DNA of 64,000 nucleotides, taken from contig CALKLO010000039.1 of assembly GCA_937991945.1 (NCBI GenBank), positions 1 through 64,000 on the forward strand. The letters run 5' to 3'. This DNA comes from an uncultured Granulosicoccus sp. (GTDB lineage: Bacteria; Pseudomonadota; Gammaproteobacteria; Granulosicoccales; Granulosicoccaceae). Position 1 is the stretch's first letter; the number at the start of each line of letters is the position of its first letter. Below, one piece after another: positions 1 to 8,941 of the stretch. The notes under the pieces were generated by a model. That model worked only from the letters and a program-made list of their open reading frames with translations. It searched no databases and was not told where the DNA came from. A program made the position numbers and the translations under genes.

Positions 1-741
1 CACTGTCACACCACCGCCCTCAATAAACAATCGATGCAAACCGCGTTCGGCTAATGCCGCGACAATGTCCGACATTTTCATGCGTCCATTTTCTAACGGT
101 ACATAAACTCGTTTAACCAAGCCACTCTCATCAACATCACAAGGCACGGCGTCACACCCATGCAGTTGCCATGTTGGAGCAACCTTGTCAGTAAATAGAC
201 CAATCGTATCCGGCATTCTGGCGGAAGGATCGATGACCACGCGTACGGGGTGCGGTCCATCAACCTCTCGAGTGGTCAACTGGGGGTCATCGGTTATCAC
301 TGTTTCGACACCTACAACAACCGCATCTGCCAACGCTCGCATTCGATGCAGATGCTTACGATTCTCAGGCCCTGTTACAAAAAAGGCGTCTCCCGTTTTG
401 GTTGCAATTTGGGCGTCGATACTCTGCCCCAAGTGTCCAATAAGCAGAGATTTCCCGATGTTTACTGACAGAAACGGCAGGTACAAATCGAACAAAGCTT
501 TGACTTGCGGGTCTAGCGTGTCAGGGTAGATCCAATGGTTAAGGCTGTCGAGCCGAAGCACAGCCTTCTCATCAAACTCGCTTAATTGGACAGCAACACC
601 ATTCGTGACATCGAAGTGAAGTCCAAAGGGTGTTGTCACGCCAGCGGCATCGATAAGATCTCTGGCAGCCAAAAGCAAAGCCCAAGCATCGTCAACAGCT
701 CGGTTACTGAGTTCAACAGATAGGGGGATATCGGATACCAC
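1..741 (-). CDS. RibD C-terminal-like reductase, 3' end cut off by window edge
   Basis: The minus strand is open from a GTG at 741 to base 1, giving 247 residues without a stop. From about residue 85 the protein matches the RibD_C/dihydrofolate-reductase fold used by pyrimidine reductases of riboflavin synthesis: a DAQIAT stretch followed by TGPENRKHLHRMRALADA, then VVVGVETVITDDPQL, HPVRVVIDPSARMP, and a late LFIEGGG motif typical of the NADPH-binding reductase. There is no deaminase domain, so it is a stand-alone reductase rather than full RibD. The first ~80 residues do not resemble a family I recognise. The start is uncertain because the frame stays open further upstream. It is divergent from a CDP-alcohol phosphatidyltransferase, so a pathway other than riboflavin is possible; substrate unknown. 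Confidence 0.8.
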   Translation of the reverse strand, partial: MVSDIPLSVELSNRAVDDAWALLLAARDLIDAAGVTTPFGLHFDVTNGVAVQLSEFDEKAVLRLDSLNHWIYPDTLDPQVKALFDLYLPFLSVNIGKSLLIGHLGQSIDAQIATKTGDAFFVTGPENRKHLHRMRALADAVVVGVETVITDDPQLTTREVDGPHPVRVVIDPSARMPDTIGLFTDKVAPTWQLHGCDAVPCDVDESGLVKRVYVPLENGRMKMSDIVAALAERGLHRLFIEGGGVTV

Positions 742-853
742 AGCGCGTATGATTAATTTTGTAGTTAAGGGTGAACCAGTTAGGCACAATAAACTAAACG
801 GAAAACAAATTGCGTACAACACCCCACAGGGTACATTTGCCAAGAGACATCTT

Positions 854-1726
854 GTGACGAACACCACGACTGACCGACAAAAACCGCCGCACATATCTCG
901 CGACGACTATACAACATTGTCCAAACAGGCTCGCTCCGCCTTGGCGCTTGTCACAGTTGGACTATTTTTACTCGCCATTAGTTTCTACGTAAGTTTTAGC
1001 CTTGATAGATCTTTCCTAGTTGCAATTTTAGCCACTTGGATTGGGATGCTTATTGTGCTTTGGCGAGGACTTGCACATCATGGCCATTCAGCCTTTGGGT
1101 CTGCGAACTTGCTGACCAGCGTACGCGGCGCAGGCGCTTCGTTACTGGCAGGCTTAGTTCTTATACCCGATGTCCTGAATGCATCTCTAGCGACGACGAC
1201 AACCGCATTGTGGGCAGTCTCACTCTGCGTAACGCTGCTTATCGCACTTGATGGTGTCGACGGCTATCTTGCACGTCGTGAAAAGCTTATGTCGAGTTTT
1301 GGAGCGCGTTTTGACATGGAAGTCGACGCCTTCCTAGCCTTGGTCATAGCCCTTATATTGTGGCGTACGAATGAAACCGGCCTTTGGGTTCTAGGACTAG
1401 GACTCATGCGTTATGTCTTTGTCGTATGCAGCTGGTTTCTAGCCCCCCTTAGAGCTTCATTGTTTCCGTCAATGCGCAGAAAAGTAATCTGCGTCATCCA
1501 ACTGGGTGCACTGTGCCTAATGTTATCGCCACTGATCGATGGTGTGGCTTCGGCTATTGTTGGCGGAGTTGCACTCGTGTGTTTAGCCTACTCCTTCTTA
1601 ATTGATATTATATGGCTCTACCGACAGCCCTCCTACGACGTGACTTCATCAGCGTCAGTGCGCGACATGAAAAACACGCACACCATGGCACCTGGCAATA
1701 CAGACAACATAGACACCAAACCATAA
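854..1726 (+). CDS. CDP-alcohol phosphatidyltransferase family membrane protein
   Basis: This enzyme should transfer a phosphatidyl (or related) group from a CDP-activated donor to an alcohol in the cytoplasmic membrane. The diagnostic motif D-x2-D-G-x2-A-R-x8-G-x3-D-x3-D is complete (DGVDGYLARR followed by GARFDMEVD, bases about 1250-1320). Several hydrophobic segments surround it. I prefer the GTG at 854, preceded by AAGAGA, because the residues encoded upstream from an ATG at 749 are polar and look unconserved; 749 remains possible. The last 31 codons are polar (many T, N, S, D) and lie antisense to the end of the neighbouring flippase gene. The acceptor alcohol cannot be told from sequence. 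Confidence 0.82.
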   Translation: MTNTTTDRQKPPHISRDDYTTLSKQARSALALVTVGLFLLAISFYVSFSLDRSFLVAILATWIGMLIVLWRGLAHHGHSAFGSANLLTSVRGAGASLLAGLVLIPDVLNASLATTTTALWAVSLCVTLLIALDGVDGYLARREKLMSSFGARFDMEVDAFLALVIALILWRTNETGLWVLGLGLMRYVFVVCSWFLAPLRASLFPSMRRKVICVIQLGALCLMLSPLIDGVASAIVGGVALVCLAYSFLIDIIWLYRQPSYDVTSSASVRDMKNTHTMAPGNTDNIDTKP

Positions 1727-2574
1727 ACAATGCTGGTCGCAGTACCGGCTTCGGCAGATAAACCAATGACCGGCCATAACGCCGCGGCTGTCAGCTCTCG
1801 AACTCCCCAACCGCCTATGGATACAGGAAGTACCATGCTCAGCAGAACCACTGGCACGATAGTCACTAACGCTATCGTTGGAATCGGCTGAGCCAAAGAC
1901 TTAGCGCCGATTGCAAACACCGCTATATACGTGGCAACGATGGCTAGGCTCAGCAGCGTTTGCAACACCCATTGGTAATCCGTTATCCACACCACTCTAA
2001 TTGCCGGGCCAATATTGCGCGTAAATCGGTGAACTCGCGACGATACAGACGCTAGCGCGAACAACGAGCCTACGGCCGCAACAATAATAAAAGCGACCAG
2101 CATCAAGATGTGCAACACGCTAGCAGGTGCTTGTTGTTCTGAGAACACGGGCCAGAGAAGCCACCCTGTAAACGTCACGGCTATTAAGGCAACCTGACCC
2201 GCCAGTCGCTCAAGTGTGACGCTCATAACAGCTGGCTCCCACCCACGGCTATCGCGATTACGATACACACGTGCAGCGTCTCCACCAACACCACCGGGTA
2301 GACTCAAGTTAGCAAGTGTTGCTAAGTAATACTCACTGATGGCTCGTTGAAGGCGTAGCGGCTGAGCTAAACGATGCGCGGTTTGTTGCCACCGGTAAGC
2401 GGACAAAACCATTTGCAGTTGAACGACCAAAAACGCGAACCCTAACCATCGAACGTCAGCGCCTTTCAAAATCGCCCATGTGCGTTCGATATCCACCAGC
2501 CAAACAACAACCAGTAGCACGACGATAACGAGTATTAATCGTAGCCATCGCGACCCGTTCGTCATATTGCTCAA
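1633..2574 (-). CDS. Flippase-like / LPG synthase transmembrane-region family protein (UPF0104, YbhN-like)
   Basis: A 313-residue polytopic inner-membrane protein with about seven to eight hydrophobic segments. The segment LPGGVGGDAARVYR followed by VTLERLAGQ is characteristic of the lysylphosphatidylglycerol synthase transmembrane family (PF03706), whose members flip or export lipids or act with hopanoid and glycolipid pathways. The soluble aminoacyl-transferase domain of MprF is absent. Its 3' end overlaps the convergent CDP-alcohol phosphatidyltransferase gene by 94 bases. Adjacency to that enzyme suggests that it handles a lipid made there; this is inference. Confidence 0.8.
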   Translation of the reverse strand: MSNMTNGSRWLRLILVIVVLLVVVWLVDIERTWAILKGADVRWLGFAFLVVQLQMVLSAYRWQQTAHRLAQPLRLQRAISEYYLATLANLSLPGGVGGDAARVYRNRDSRGWEPAVMSVTLERLAGQVALIAVTFTGWLLWPVFSEQQAPASVLHILMLVAFIIVAAVGSLFALASVSSRVHRFTRNIGPAIRVVWITDYQWVLQTLLSLAIVATYIAVFAIGAKSLAQPIPTIALVTIVPVVLLSMVLPVSIGGWGVRELTAAALWPVIGLSAEAGTATSIVYGLVSMLSVLPGAMVCVFFMSRTDADEVTS

Positions 2575-2651
2575 GAGTGATAGATCATCTAGTCATCCGC
2601 CTGCGACCAGTACTGCGCAAAGAAATACCTTTGCGCTTTGAACACTAGATT

Positions 2652-3236
2652 CTACTTGTCTTGATTAGCTTCTACTTCAATAATTAAATCGATTTCGTCA
2701 CCCACCAGGCCGTTTGCTACACCGTAGTCCATGCCATAAGCACTGCGTTGAAGCGACGCTCTAGCTGAAATACCTAGCGTTAGTTTTTTATGGCCAAACG
2801 GGTATTTGTCAGATTTGTTCAGTGTGGCGGTAAGCGTCAACGGCTGTGTTTCGCCTAACAACTGCAGCTCGCCTTCAATATTCGCATTACCTTGATCATC
2901 AACCATTGCGCTCGCAGCTGTGAATGTCATCTTAGGGTGCTTCTTAACGTTAAGAAAATCAGCCTTACGAAGATGCTTGTCACGAGCTTTGTTATCGCTT
3001 TGTACAGACGCCGTTTCAACAACGATTTGAACATCAGAGACAACACCGGTTTCTGCATCGTAGCTAAACGAGCCAGACACGTCCGAAAAATATCCCAAGG
3101 TTTTGGCAAACCCTACATGCTCAACTAAGAATGCCACCGTGGTGTGAGCCTTATCCAGAGAGAAGCGTTCGCTGGCCGCAAATGCGGGAGATGCGAGAAA
3201 GGATAAACAGACTAAGGCTATGACTTTTTTAAACAT
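2652..3236 (-). CDS. YceI family periplasmic protein
   Basis: The protein starts with a clear Sec signal peptide (MFKKVIALVCLSFLASPAFA) and continues as a single lipocalin-like YceI domain: FSLDKAHTTVAFLVEHVGF near the mature N-terminus, VETASVQSDNKARDKHL in the middle and a late YGMDYG. Family members bind isoprenoid quinone-like ligands in a beta-barrel in the periplasm and are often linked to acid or respiratory stress. I chose the ATG at 3236 because GGAGA lies just upstream and it places the signal peptide at the N-terminus; an in-frame ATG at 3263 would add nine residues. Length (194 residues) is normal. Confidence 0.88.
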   Translation of the reverse strand: MFKKVIALVCLSFLASPAFAASERFSLDKAHTTVAFLVEHVGFAKTLGYFSDVSGSFSYDAETGVVSDVQIVVETASVQSDNKARDKHLRKADFLNVKKHPKMTFTAASAMVDDQGNANIEGELQLLGETQPLTLTATLNKSDKYPFGHKKLTLGISARASLQRSAYGMDYGVANGLVGDEIDLIIEVEANQDK

Positions 3237-3349
3237 AGTATCTCCGGCAAGGTTTACGACCATAAAAAACAGGCAACACCTGCACTACAGCCAGGCATCA
3301 CGCGCTCATATATTACCTTTACGAGTCTACGGCAATGCCAGAGGTTCCC

Positions 3350-4090
3350 TCAACCCGCGCAGGCGTCCAAAAACCGCTTAACCGTTGTAGCCATTCCAAA
3401 CTCCACCGCATCAGCGGTAAGTCCATGCCCAATAGACACTTCGGCTAAATTGTCGATTCTCTCTACTAATGGAGGTAAATTCGCAACGGTTAAGTCATGA
3501 CCCGCATTCACCGCCATACCAGCGGCTAGAGCTGCGTCTGCTGTCGCGCCTAATTTCTCTAACTCCACTCGCATGGCGTCCGGGTCGGCATAAGTGCCAC
3601 CGTAGGGGCCCGTGTACAGCTCAATGCGATCGCAACCGGTCTCACTGGCCCACTTCACCTGCTCTGCATCTGCATCGGCAAATAGCGACACTCGCATGCC
3701 TGCCTGCTTCAACCTATCGACGATAGGTGCCAACATATTGTGGTGTGAATGGAAGTCCCAGCCGTGATCTGAGGTAGCTTGAGCCGGATCATCTGGCACT
3801 AAGGTGACTTGCTCAGGCCGATTTTTCTCAACGAGTTTTAGAAAATCTTCGGTCGGATAGCCTTCGACGTTGAATTCACAGCGTGGGAATTCATCATCTA
3901 TCAACGCCCGAAGTTCAGCCACATCGGTAAATCGAGTGTGCCGTTGATCAGGGCGCGGGTGCACCGTTAAGCCATGAGCGCCATTAATCAGTGCTATACG
4001 CCCAATCCCCGTGACACTAGGCCACGGTAGATCGCGCCGATTGCGAAGTTGTGCAATCGCATTAAGATTAACTGATAGTTGAGTCGCCAT
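3350..4090 (-). CDS. pdxJ: Pyridoxine 5'-phosphate synthase
   Basis: PdxJ condenses 3-amino-2-oxopropyl phosphate with 1-deoxyxylulose 5-phosphate, the last step of de novo vitamin B6 synthesis in the cytoplasm. The 246-residue TIM barrel shows the expected landmarks: [14 protein letters not shown] at the N-terminus, [17 protein letters not shown] (phosphate and substrate binding), [33 protein letters not shown] and [12 protein letters not shown]. The start is only six bases after the stop of the upstream soeC-like gene, so it is probably the last gene of that operon. PdxJ is usually found elsewhere (for example near recO), so the pairing with a molybdoenzyme is unusual. Confidence 0.93.
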   Translation of the reverse strand: MATQLSVNLNAIAQLRNRRDLPWPSVTGIGRIALINGAHGLTVHPRPDQRHTRFTDVAELRALIDDEFPRCEFNVEGYPTEDFLKLVEKNRPEQVTLVPDDPAQATSDHGWDFHSHHNMLAPIVDRLKQAGMRVSLFADADAEQVKWASETGCDRIELYTGPYGGTYADPDAMRVELEKLGATADAALAAGMAVNAGHDLTVANLPPLVERIDNLAEVSIGHGLTADAVEFGMATTVKRFLDACAG

Positions 4091-4096
4091 TGTCCG

Positions 4097-5029
4097 TTAG
4101 GTTCGTTGAAATCCGTGGTACAGATTAACAACATGGCGGGCTTCCGCAAAGAACAACCAACGTTCAACAAAAACACCGGCGTAAGCACTGAGCACAGCGA
4201 TGAGTAAAGCGATGCTTCCAACCGGACCAAAAACCCCACTAATGAGCAACAGAGGCAATACAGCCATTAACGTTAGGCTGATTGCGCGTAGCCAAATAAG
4301 CTTCACTTTATCGACCTGATAACCAAACTCTTTGTTGTGGAACGTATCGCTGCTATTTCCAACATCCAGCAAGCGAACCGTTGCCCGTGTAAAACCTAGA
4401 GCGGTATTAATCGTAGGGCCTGCAGGCTGGCCAATCCAGTAGAAATAAATAACCTTAGCCAATGCCGAAATAATAACCAGCCCTAACGCCACGCTCACTA
4501 AACGGCTAAGGGGAAGGTTTTGTGACGCTAGCATAAAGCCTAGGATCAAAGCACCCAGTAGCAACCCTAACAACACAAAATTTACCGGCGTTAAAGCGGT
4601 ATGCCATTGTCGGATCGTTTTAAGCTGCGCGTAGATCATGCCGGTACAAACCAGAATAACGACACAAAACAGAGCGGTTAACAAACCTAAAACAACCGTT
4701 AATGCCGTATTCCCCATAAACCAATCACACGCCAACCAAATCAGGCAAAGCGGGTAAAACAACACAGCAAATACTGCTTCTCGGGACAACCAAGAGGTAC
4801 GAAAACGAACAAAGGATCGCCACGCATTTTTGGGGTTAGCCAGATGGAATGTGGAGGAGATCAAGCCAGCGGTAACTAACGCCAAGCCGACCAGCCCCAT
4901 AACCGTAGCTTGGTCAGGGCTTGCTTCTGGAGTTAAGCCGGTTAGCCGACTAATTCCAAGCAGAAACAGGACACCGTAACCAGCACCAGCTGTAACGGTA
5001 AAAAATATGACAGACAAAGCCGGATGCAT
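4097..5029 (-). CDS. soeC: DmsC/SoeC-type membrane anchor subunit of molybdoenzyme
   Basis: A 310-residue protein with about eight hydrophobic helices, of the DmsC family (PF04976). It should anchor the catalytic and iron-sulfur subunits to the cytoplasmic membrane and pass electrons to or from quinone. Landmarks are the N-terminal HPALSVIFFTVTAGAGYG and HLANPKNAWRSFVRFRTSWLSREA, which are typical of DmsC-like anchors. Its start overlaps the stop of the iron-sulfur subunit gene by one base, so the genes are cotranscribed. The assignment to SoeC rather than DmsC rests mainly on the catalytic subunit lacking a Tat signal. Confidence 0.78.
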   Translation of the reverse strand: MHPALSVIFFTVTAGAGYGVLFLLGISRLTGLTPEASPDQATVMGLVGLALVTAGLISSTFHLANPKNAWRSFVRFRTSWLSREAVFAVLFYPLCLIWLACDWFMGNTALTVVLGLLTALFCVVILVCTGMIYAQLKTIRQWHTALTPVNFVLLGLLLGALILGFMLASQNLPLSRLVSVALGLVIISALAKVIYFYWIGQPAGPTINTALGFTRATVRLLDVGNSSDTFHNKEFGYQVDKVKLIWLRAISLTLMAVLPLLLISGVFGPVGSIALLIAVLSAYAGVFVERWLFFAEARHVVNLYHGFQRT

Positions 5030-5754
5030 TAGCGGGCTCCCTTACCAAAATCGTTGAAAGCATCTTTCTGACGCTTCATCCATTTGCCAATTAATGTTTG
5101 GCCCGTTGCAGCTTCCTTTTTCTCAATAGTCGGTGCTTTAGGTCGCTGACGCGGTGGCAAATACTTATTAACGGGGTTGTAGCCGACTTCAGGCATCATC
5201 GCGTAACCGCTACGCTCTCGAACCAGTGTGCTTACTTCCGAATTTGGATCGTCAAAGTCACCAAAAAAGCGGGCACTGGTAGGACAGGTCATAACGCAAG
5301 CCGGTTGTCGCTCTTCCACGGGTAAGGCTTCGTCATAAATTCTATCGACACACAGTGTGCATTTTTTCATGACACCGGAATCTTCGTCTAGCTCACGAGC
5401 ACCGTAAGGGCAGGCCCACGCACACAAATTACAACCCATGCACTTCGATTGATCGACTAAAACAATGCCGTCTTCTTCACGCTTGTACGAAGCCCCTGTT
5501 GGACAAACCGTTACGCAAGCAGCATCATCACAATGCATGCAAGACATCGGCGTATTCACTGTCTTGTTGTTTGGGTAATCGTCAACTTCGTAAGAGCGAA
5601 TTCGGTTAAACCAAACACCTGCTGGGTTTTCACCGTACGGGTCGTAATCCGTTAACGGCCCCGTGGTACCGGATGTATTCCACTGTTTACAAGCAACTGC
5701 ACACGCATGGCAACCCACACAGGTGTCAAGATCTATGACTAGTCCAAGCTTCAT
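5029..5754 (-). CDS. soeB: Four-cluster ferredoxin subunit of molybdoenzyme (SoeB/DmsB-like)
   Basis: This 241-residue electron-transfer subunit carries sixteen cysteines in four 4Fe-4S motifs: C12/15/18/22, C72/75/80/84, C105/108/111/115 and C132/135/153/157. The layout is that of DmsB, PsrB and SoeB proteins, which relay electrons between the molybdopterin subunit and the membrane anchor. There is no signal peptide. The start overlaps the end of the catalytic subunit gene by four bases, so translation is probably coupled. Confidence 0.87.
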   Translation of the reverse strand: MKLGLVIDLDTCVGCHACAVACKQWNTSGTTGPLTDYDPYGENPAGVWFNRIRSYEVDDYPNNKTVNTPMSCMHCDDAACVTVCPTGASYKREEDGIVLVDQSKCMGCNLCAWACPYGARELDEDSGVMKKCTLCVDRIYDEALPVEERQPACVMTCPTSARFFGDFDDPNSEVSTLVRERSGYAMMPEVGYNPVNKYLPPRQRPKAPTIEKKEAATGQTLIGKWMKRQKDAFNDFGKGAR

Positions 5755-8705
5755 GGCTTGTCTCCGGTAGGTAGGTGTCCGCGGGTCAACGCGTCTTCCA
5801 TTGAACGCTCCAAGTTAACTGGAGTATGAGTGTGGTAGCGCAACACAGTCGGTGATTCAGCCATATCAGGGAGTCGCTTAATATGTTTAAACTCTGGGTA
5901 AACACCCGTCTCACCCTCTTCAGCTTTGTAGATATCAACCTTCAGATCGTACCAAGCGGCTTGGCCCGTAACAGGATCAGAGTTGGTTAATCCTCGCTCA
6001 CCATCTTTAGATGGCAGCAACTCAGAAATCAGATGGTTCATCAGAAAGCCTTTAGTCGATTCTGGTGCTTTATCTGATAAGCCCCACGCACCACTTTGCT
6101 TGCCGATAGCATTCCACGTCCACACCGTATCCGGATTACATCCTTCCATCAATTTGGCCTGACAGCGAATTTTACCGTGATGGCTTTCCACCCAAATCCA
6201 ATCTAGATCGTCGATACCCAGACTCAATCCACGCTGCCTATTAATGTACATATAGTTTTGCGCCATGATCTGGCGTAACCAAGCGTTTTGGGAATCCCAA
6301 GAATGGTACATGTGCATGGGACGTTGATTGACTGCATGAAACTTGTACTTTTCGTTGTCAATACGCTGCTCTTCAAGAGGGACGTACCAATCAGGCATAG
6401 GATCAAAGTAGTCAATCAAACGTTGACGATCAGTGTCGTTGTTCGGTTGTGGTCCGTCATATAAACCCTGCCCTGCCAATCTAAATTTTTGCAGCACTTC
6501 AGAGTACAGTTCGATCGTTATAGGACCTGCATGTGCGTTGAATCCAACGCTCTTAGCCCACTCAAGATAATCCTTGTTAGCGAAACGATAGTAGCGCTGT
6601 TCAGGAGGAAGCTTGTGCTCAAAAAAGCAGTCGTTGTCTTGATAGGCTTGCCATTGATCAGGATTAGGCGCACCGACCATATGCTCATCGCCATCCTTAC
6701 CGCGCCAACCAGCCAAGAAACCAATACCCGGTGCTTTTTCCCAGTTGGTGATGAAATCTTTGTAGTCCGCAAACTTAGCGCCACCGTCTGCATCAGTTAA
6801 TGCTGGAAACTTCAGTCGCGTTCCAATATCGACAAGAACTTCCTGCCAAGGGCGGACATCTCGGTCCAAATCAATCACGGGCTGACGAATAGAGTCACAG
6901 GCTGCATGCGGTTCTGAGATAGGACGATCAAGCATCGATATCGTGTCGAAGCGTTCGAGATACGTTGTATCAGGCAACACCAAGTCAGAGTAGTTAACCA
7001 TCTCTGAGTGAAAGGCATCACTGGTTACGATAAACGGCAGTTTGTAATCACCGTGCTCGTCTTTTTCCCGAAGCATGTCCTGAACTTCGGCTGTGTTCAT
7101 GCTGGAGTTCCAAGACATATTCGCCATGAACAAAATGAGCGTGTCTATCGGGTATGGATCACCTTTAACCGCATTGTTGATCACCATGTGCATCATGCCG
7201 TGGTTAGCAATAGGTGCCTCCCAGGAATACGCTTTATCGATACGCAGTGGCTCGCCATTCGCATCAACGACTAGATCTTCAGGCGACATCGGGAAACCTA
7301 ATGGCGGCGAAGATAAAGGGGTATCCGGAGCCATAGCCTTCGCAGGTTTTATCGGTGGTGCAACGTGCTTAGGAAATGGCGGTTTCGCCAAATGCGACCC
7401 CGGGCAATCAACGGCACCCAACATCACCTGAAATAGATGTATAGAACGGCACGTTTGAAAGCCGTTAGAGTGAGCTGAGATACCACGCATAGCATGCATA
7501 GCCACAGGTCGGCCAATAAAACGTTCATGACGGCGTCCGGTCCAATCCGTCCACGGTGTCTCAATGGTGATGGTTTCTTTAAAGGCAACGTGAGCCATTT
7601 CCAACGCTAAGCGTTCAATAGTTTCCGCATCAACCCCGACTCTTTCGGCAACGTTCTCTGGCGCGTACTCTTCACTTAAATACTTTTCAGCCAGGTGCGT
7701 CATGACTGTTTTTACCTGCGTGCAATCAGCAACGCCATCGGTAATACCGCCCTTAGCGCCTGGGGTTAGAAATTCGCCAAAAAGTGCAGGTTTGATTTCA
7801 TCATCGTGACTGGAGGCATTCCAAGAGGCCACACTGTCTGTCGCCTGATTCCAAATTTGCAGCTCGCCCTCTTCGTCTCTGAGCAATAAGCCGTGCTTTG
7901 ACGTACCCGGCGCATGAATAACCAACTGCGTTGAGTTCGTATAATTAGTCAGAAATTCCCAATCGAATTGCTCATTCTTCAACAAGACATGGGCAAACGA
8001 GAGTGCCAACAACCCATCGGTGCCTGGACGAATACCAATCCATTCATCTGCAATAGCCTGATAGCCGGTACGCACAGGATTGATGGCTACAAATTTAGCA
8101 CCACGACGCTTGAGCTTTTCCAGCCCGATTTTGATCGGATTGGAGGCGTGATCTTCCGCGACACCCCAAAGCATGAAGTATTTAGCGTTATCCCAATCCG
8201 GGTCGCCAAATTCCCAAAAAGATTGGCCCGTCATGTACAAGCCACCAGCCGCCATATTCACGGAACAAAACCCGCCGTGAGCCGCCCAGTTGATAGTGCC
8301 GAATTGAGACGCCCAGAAACCCGTCAGGGCTTGCATCTGATCGCGACCTGTAAAGAACGCTAGACGCTTAGGGTCAGTGGCACGAATTTTTCTCAACCGC
8401 TCAGTGAGCAACGTAAGCGCTTTGTCCCAGGAAATGGGTTCGAATTCGCCATCACCACGCTCGGTACCCGCTTTTCTGACAAGAGGCTGAGTCAGCTTTG
8501 CAGGTGACTTCTGCTTCATGATGCCGGCATTACCTTTGGCACACAGCACACCTTTATTAACTGGGTGCTTGGGATTACCTTGGATAAAGCGAATTTCGTT
8601 ACCTTCTAATGTGACTTTGATGCCACAACGGCATGCGCACATATAGCAAGTGGTCGTTTTGACCGTTTGCTTGGCGTGATCTTCAAATTCTGGGAGTGCT
8701 GACAT
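5751..8705 (-). CDS. soeA: Molybdopterin oxidoreductase catalytic subunit, probable cytoplasmic sulfite dehydrogenase SoeA
   Basis: A 984-residue member of the DMSO reductase family. An N-terminal 4Fe-4S site is formed by C20, C23, C27 and C55. C147 (in HGGFCSVNMAAGG) sits where the molybdenum-coordinating cysteine of thiosulfate/polysulfide reductases and SoeA is found. Typical bis-MGD contacts follow: WGVAEDHASNP, AINPVRTG, ADEWIGIRPGTDG and a late MYHSWDSQNAWL. No twin-arginine signal is present, so the enzyme should stay in the cytoplasm, as established for SoeABC of Allochromatium vinosum, which oxidises sulfite to sulfate and reduces quinone. Other members of the family cannot be excluded by reading alone. 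It is first in the soeABC-pdxJ gene order; no strong Shine-Dalgarno was seen before the start. Confidence 0.78.
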   Translation of the reverse strand: MSALPEFEDHAKQTVKTTTCYMCACRCGIKVTLEGNEIRFIQGNPKHPVNKGVLCAKGNAGIMKQKSPAKLTQPLVRKAGTERGDGEFEPISWDKALTLLTERLRKIRATDPKRLAFFTGRDQMQALTGFWASQFGTINWAAHGGFCSVNMAAGGLYMTGQSFWEFGDPDWDNAKYFMLWGVAEDHASNPIKIGLEKLKRRGAKFVAINPVRTGYQAIADEWIGIRPGTDGLLALSFAHVLLKNEQFDWEFLTNYTNSTQLVIHAPGTSKHGLLLRDEEGELQIWNQATDSVASWNASSHDDEIKPALFGEFLTPGAKGGITDGVADCTQVKTVMTHLAEKYLSEEYAPENVAERVGVDAETIERLALEMAHVAFKETITIETPWTDWTGRRHERFIGRPVAMHAMRGISAHSNGFQTCRSIHLFQVMLGAVDCPGSHLAKPPFPKHVAPPIKPAKAMAPDTPLSSPPLGFPMSPEDLVVDANGEPLRIDKAYSWEAPIANHGMMHMVINNAVKGDPYPIDTLILFMANMSWNSSMNTAEVQDMLREKDEHGDYKLPFIVTSDAFHSEMVNYSDLVLPDTTYLERFDTISMLDRPISEPHAACDSIRQPVIDLDRDVRPWQEVLVDIGTRLKFPALTDADGGAKFADYKDFITNWEKAPGIGFLAGWRGKDGDEHMVGAPNPDQWQAYQDNDCFFEHKLPPEQRYYRFANKDYLEWAKSVGFNAHAGPITIELYSEVLQKFRLAGQGLYDGPQPNNDTDRQRLIDYFDPMPDWYVPLEEQRIDNEKYKFHAVNQRPMHMYHSWDSQNAWLRQIMAQNYMYINRQRGLSLGIDDLDWIWVESHHGKIRCQAKLMEGCNPDTVWTWNAIGKQSGAWGLSDKAPESTKGFLMNHLISELLPSKDGERGLTNSDPVTGQAAWYDLKVDIYKAEEGETGVYPEFKHIKRLPDMAESPTVLRYHTHTPVNLERSMEDALTRGHLPTGDKP

Positions 8706-8887
8706 AAGCGGTGACCGTAATTCGCGGGTAGACGGCGGGATTCAACACTATGAACATAGTCCATGCAGAGCGCCAACCAGTAATATTTGCGGGCCCACAA
8801 ATTTTTTCATGATGGCTAGATGCGCCAAATGGGACATTCCTATTGGCTCAATCCTTGAAACCTGCCACTCAGGGGCAGTTTGGGGCA

Positions 8888-8908
8888 AAATAGGCCATTG
8901 CCCTATTT
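8888..8908. repeat. Inverted repeat in the soeA/NDUFA9-like divergent region
   Basis: A perfect 7-base inverted repeat, AAATAGG and CCTATTT around CCATTGC, lies 33 bases before the start of the NDUFA9-like gene. An overlapping alternative pairing, GGGCAA with TTGCCC, uses part of the same bases. It could be a regulator site in the 236-base divergent region 8706-8941, or chance. No confident promoter was assigned there; TATAAG at 8911 is a possible -10. Confidence 0.3.
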
Positions 8909-8941
8909 AATATAAGACCAATCAGGAGTTCCTTTCTCGAG

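Noticed and set aside
7093-8363. Several open frames on the plus strand
   Set aside because: They lie opposite the molybdoenzyme gene, which is intact and has full motif support, and they show no family resemblance.
5751-8705. Periplasmic DMSO reductase (DmsA)
   Set aside because: The protein has no twin-arginine signal, which periplasmic DmsA has, and its likely metal ligand region fits SoeA/PsrA-type enzymes better.
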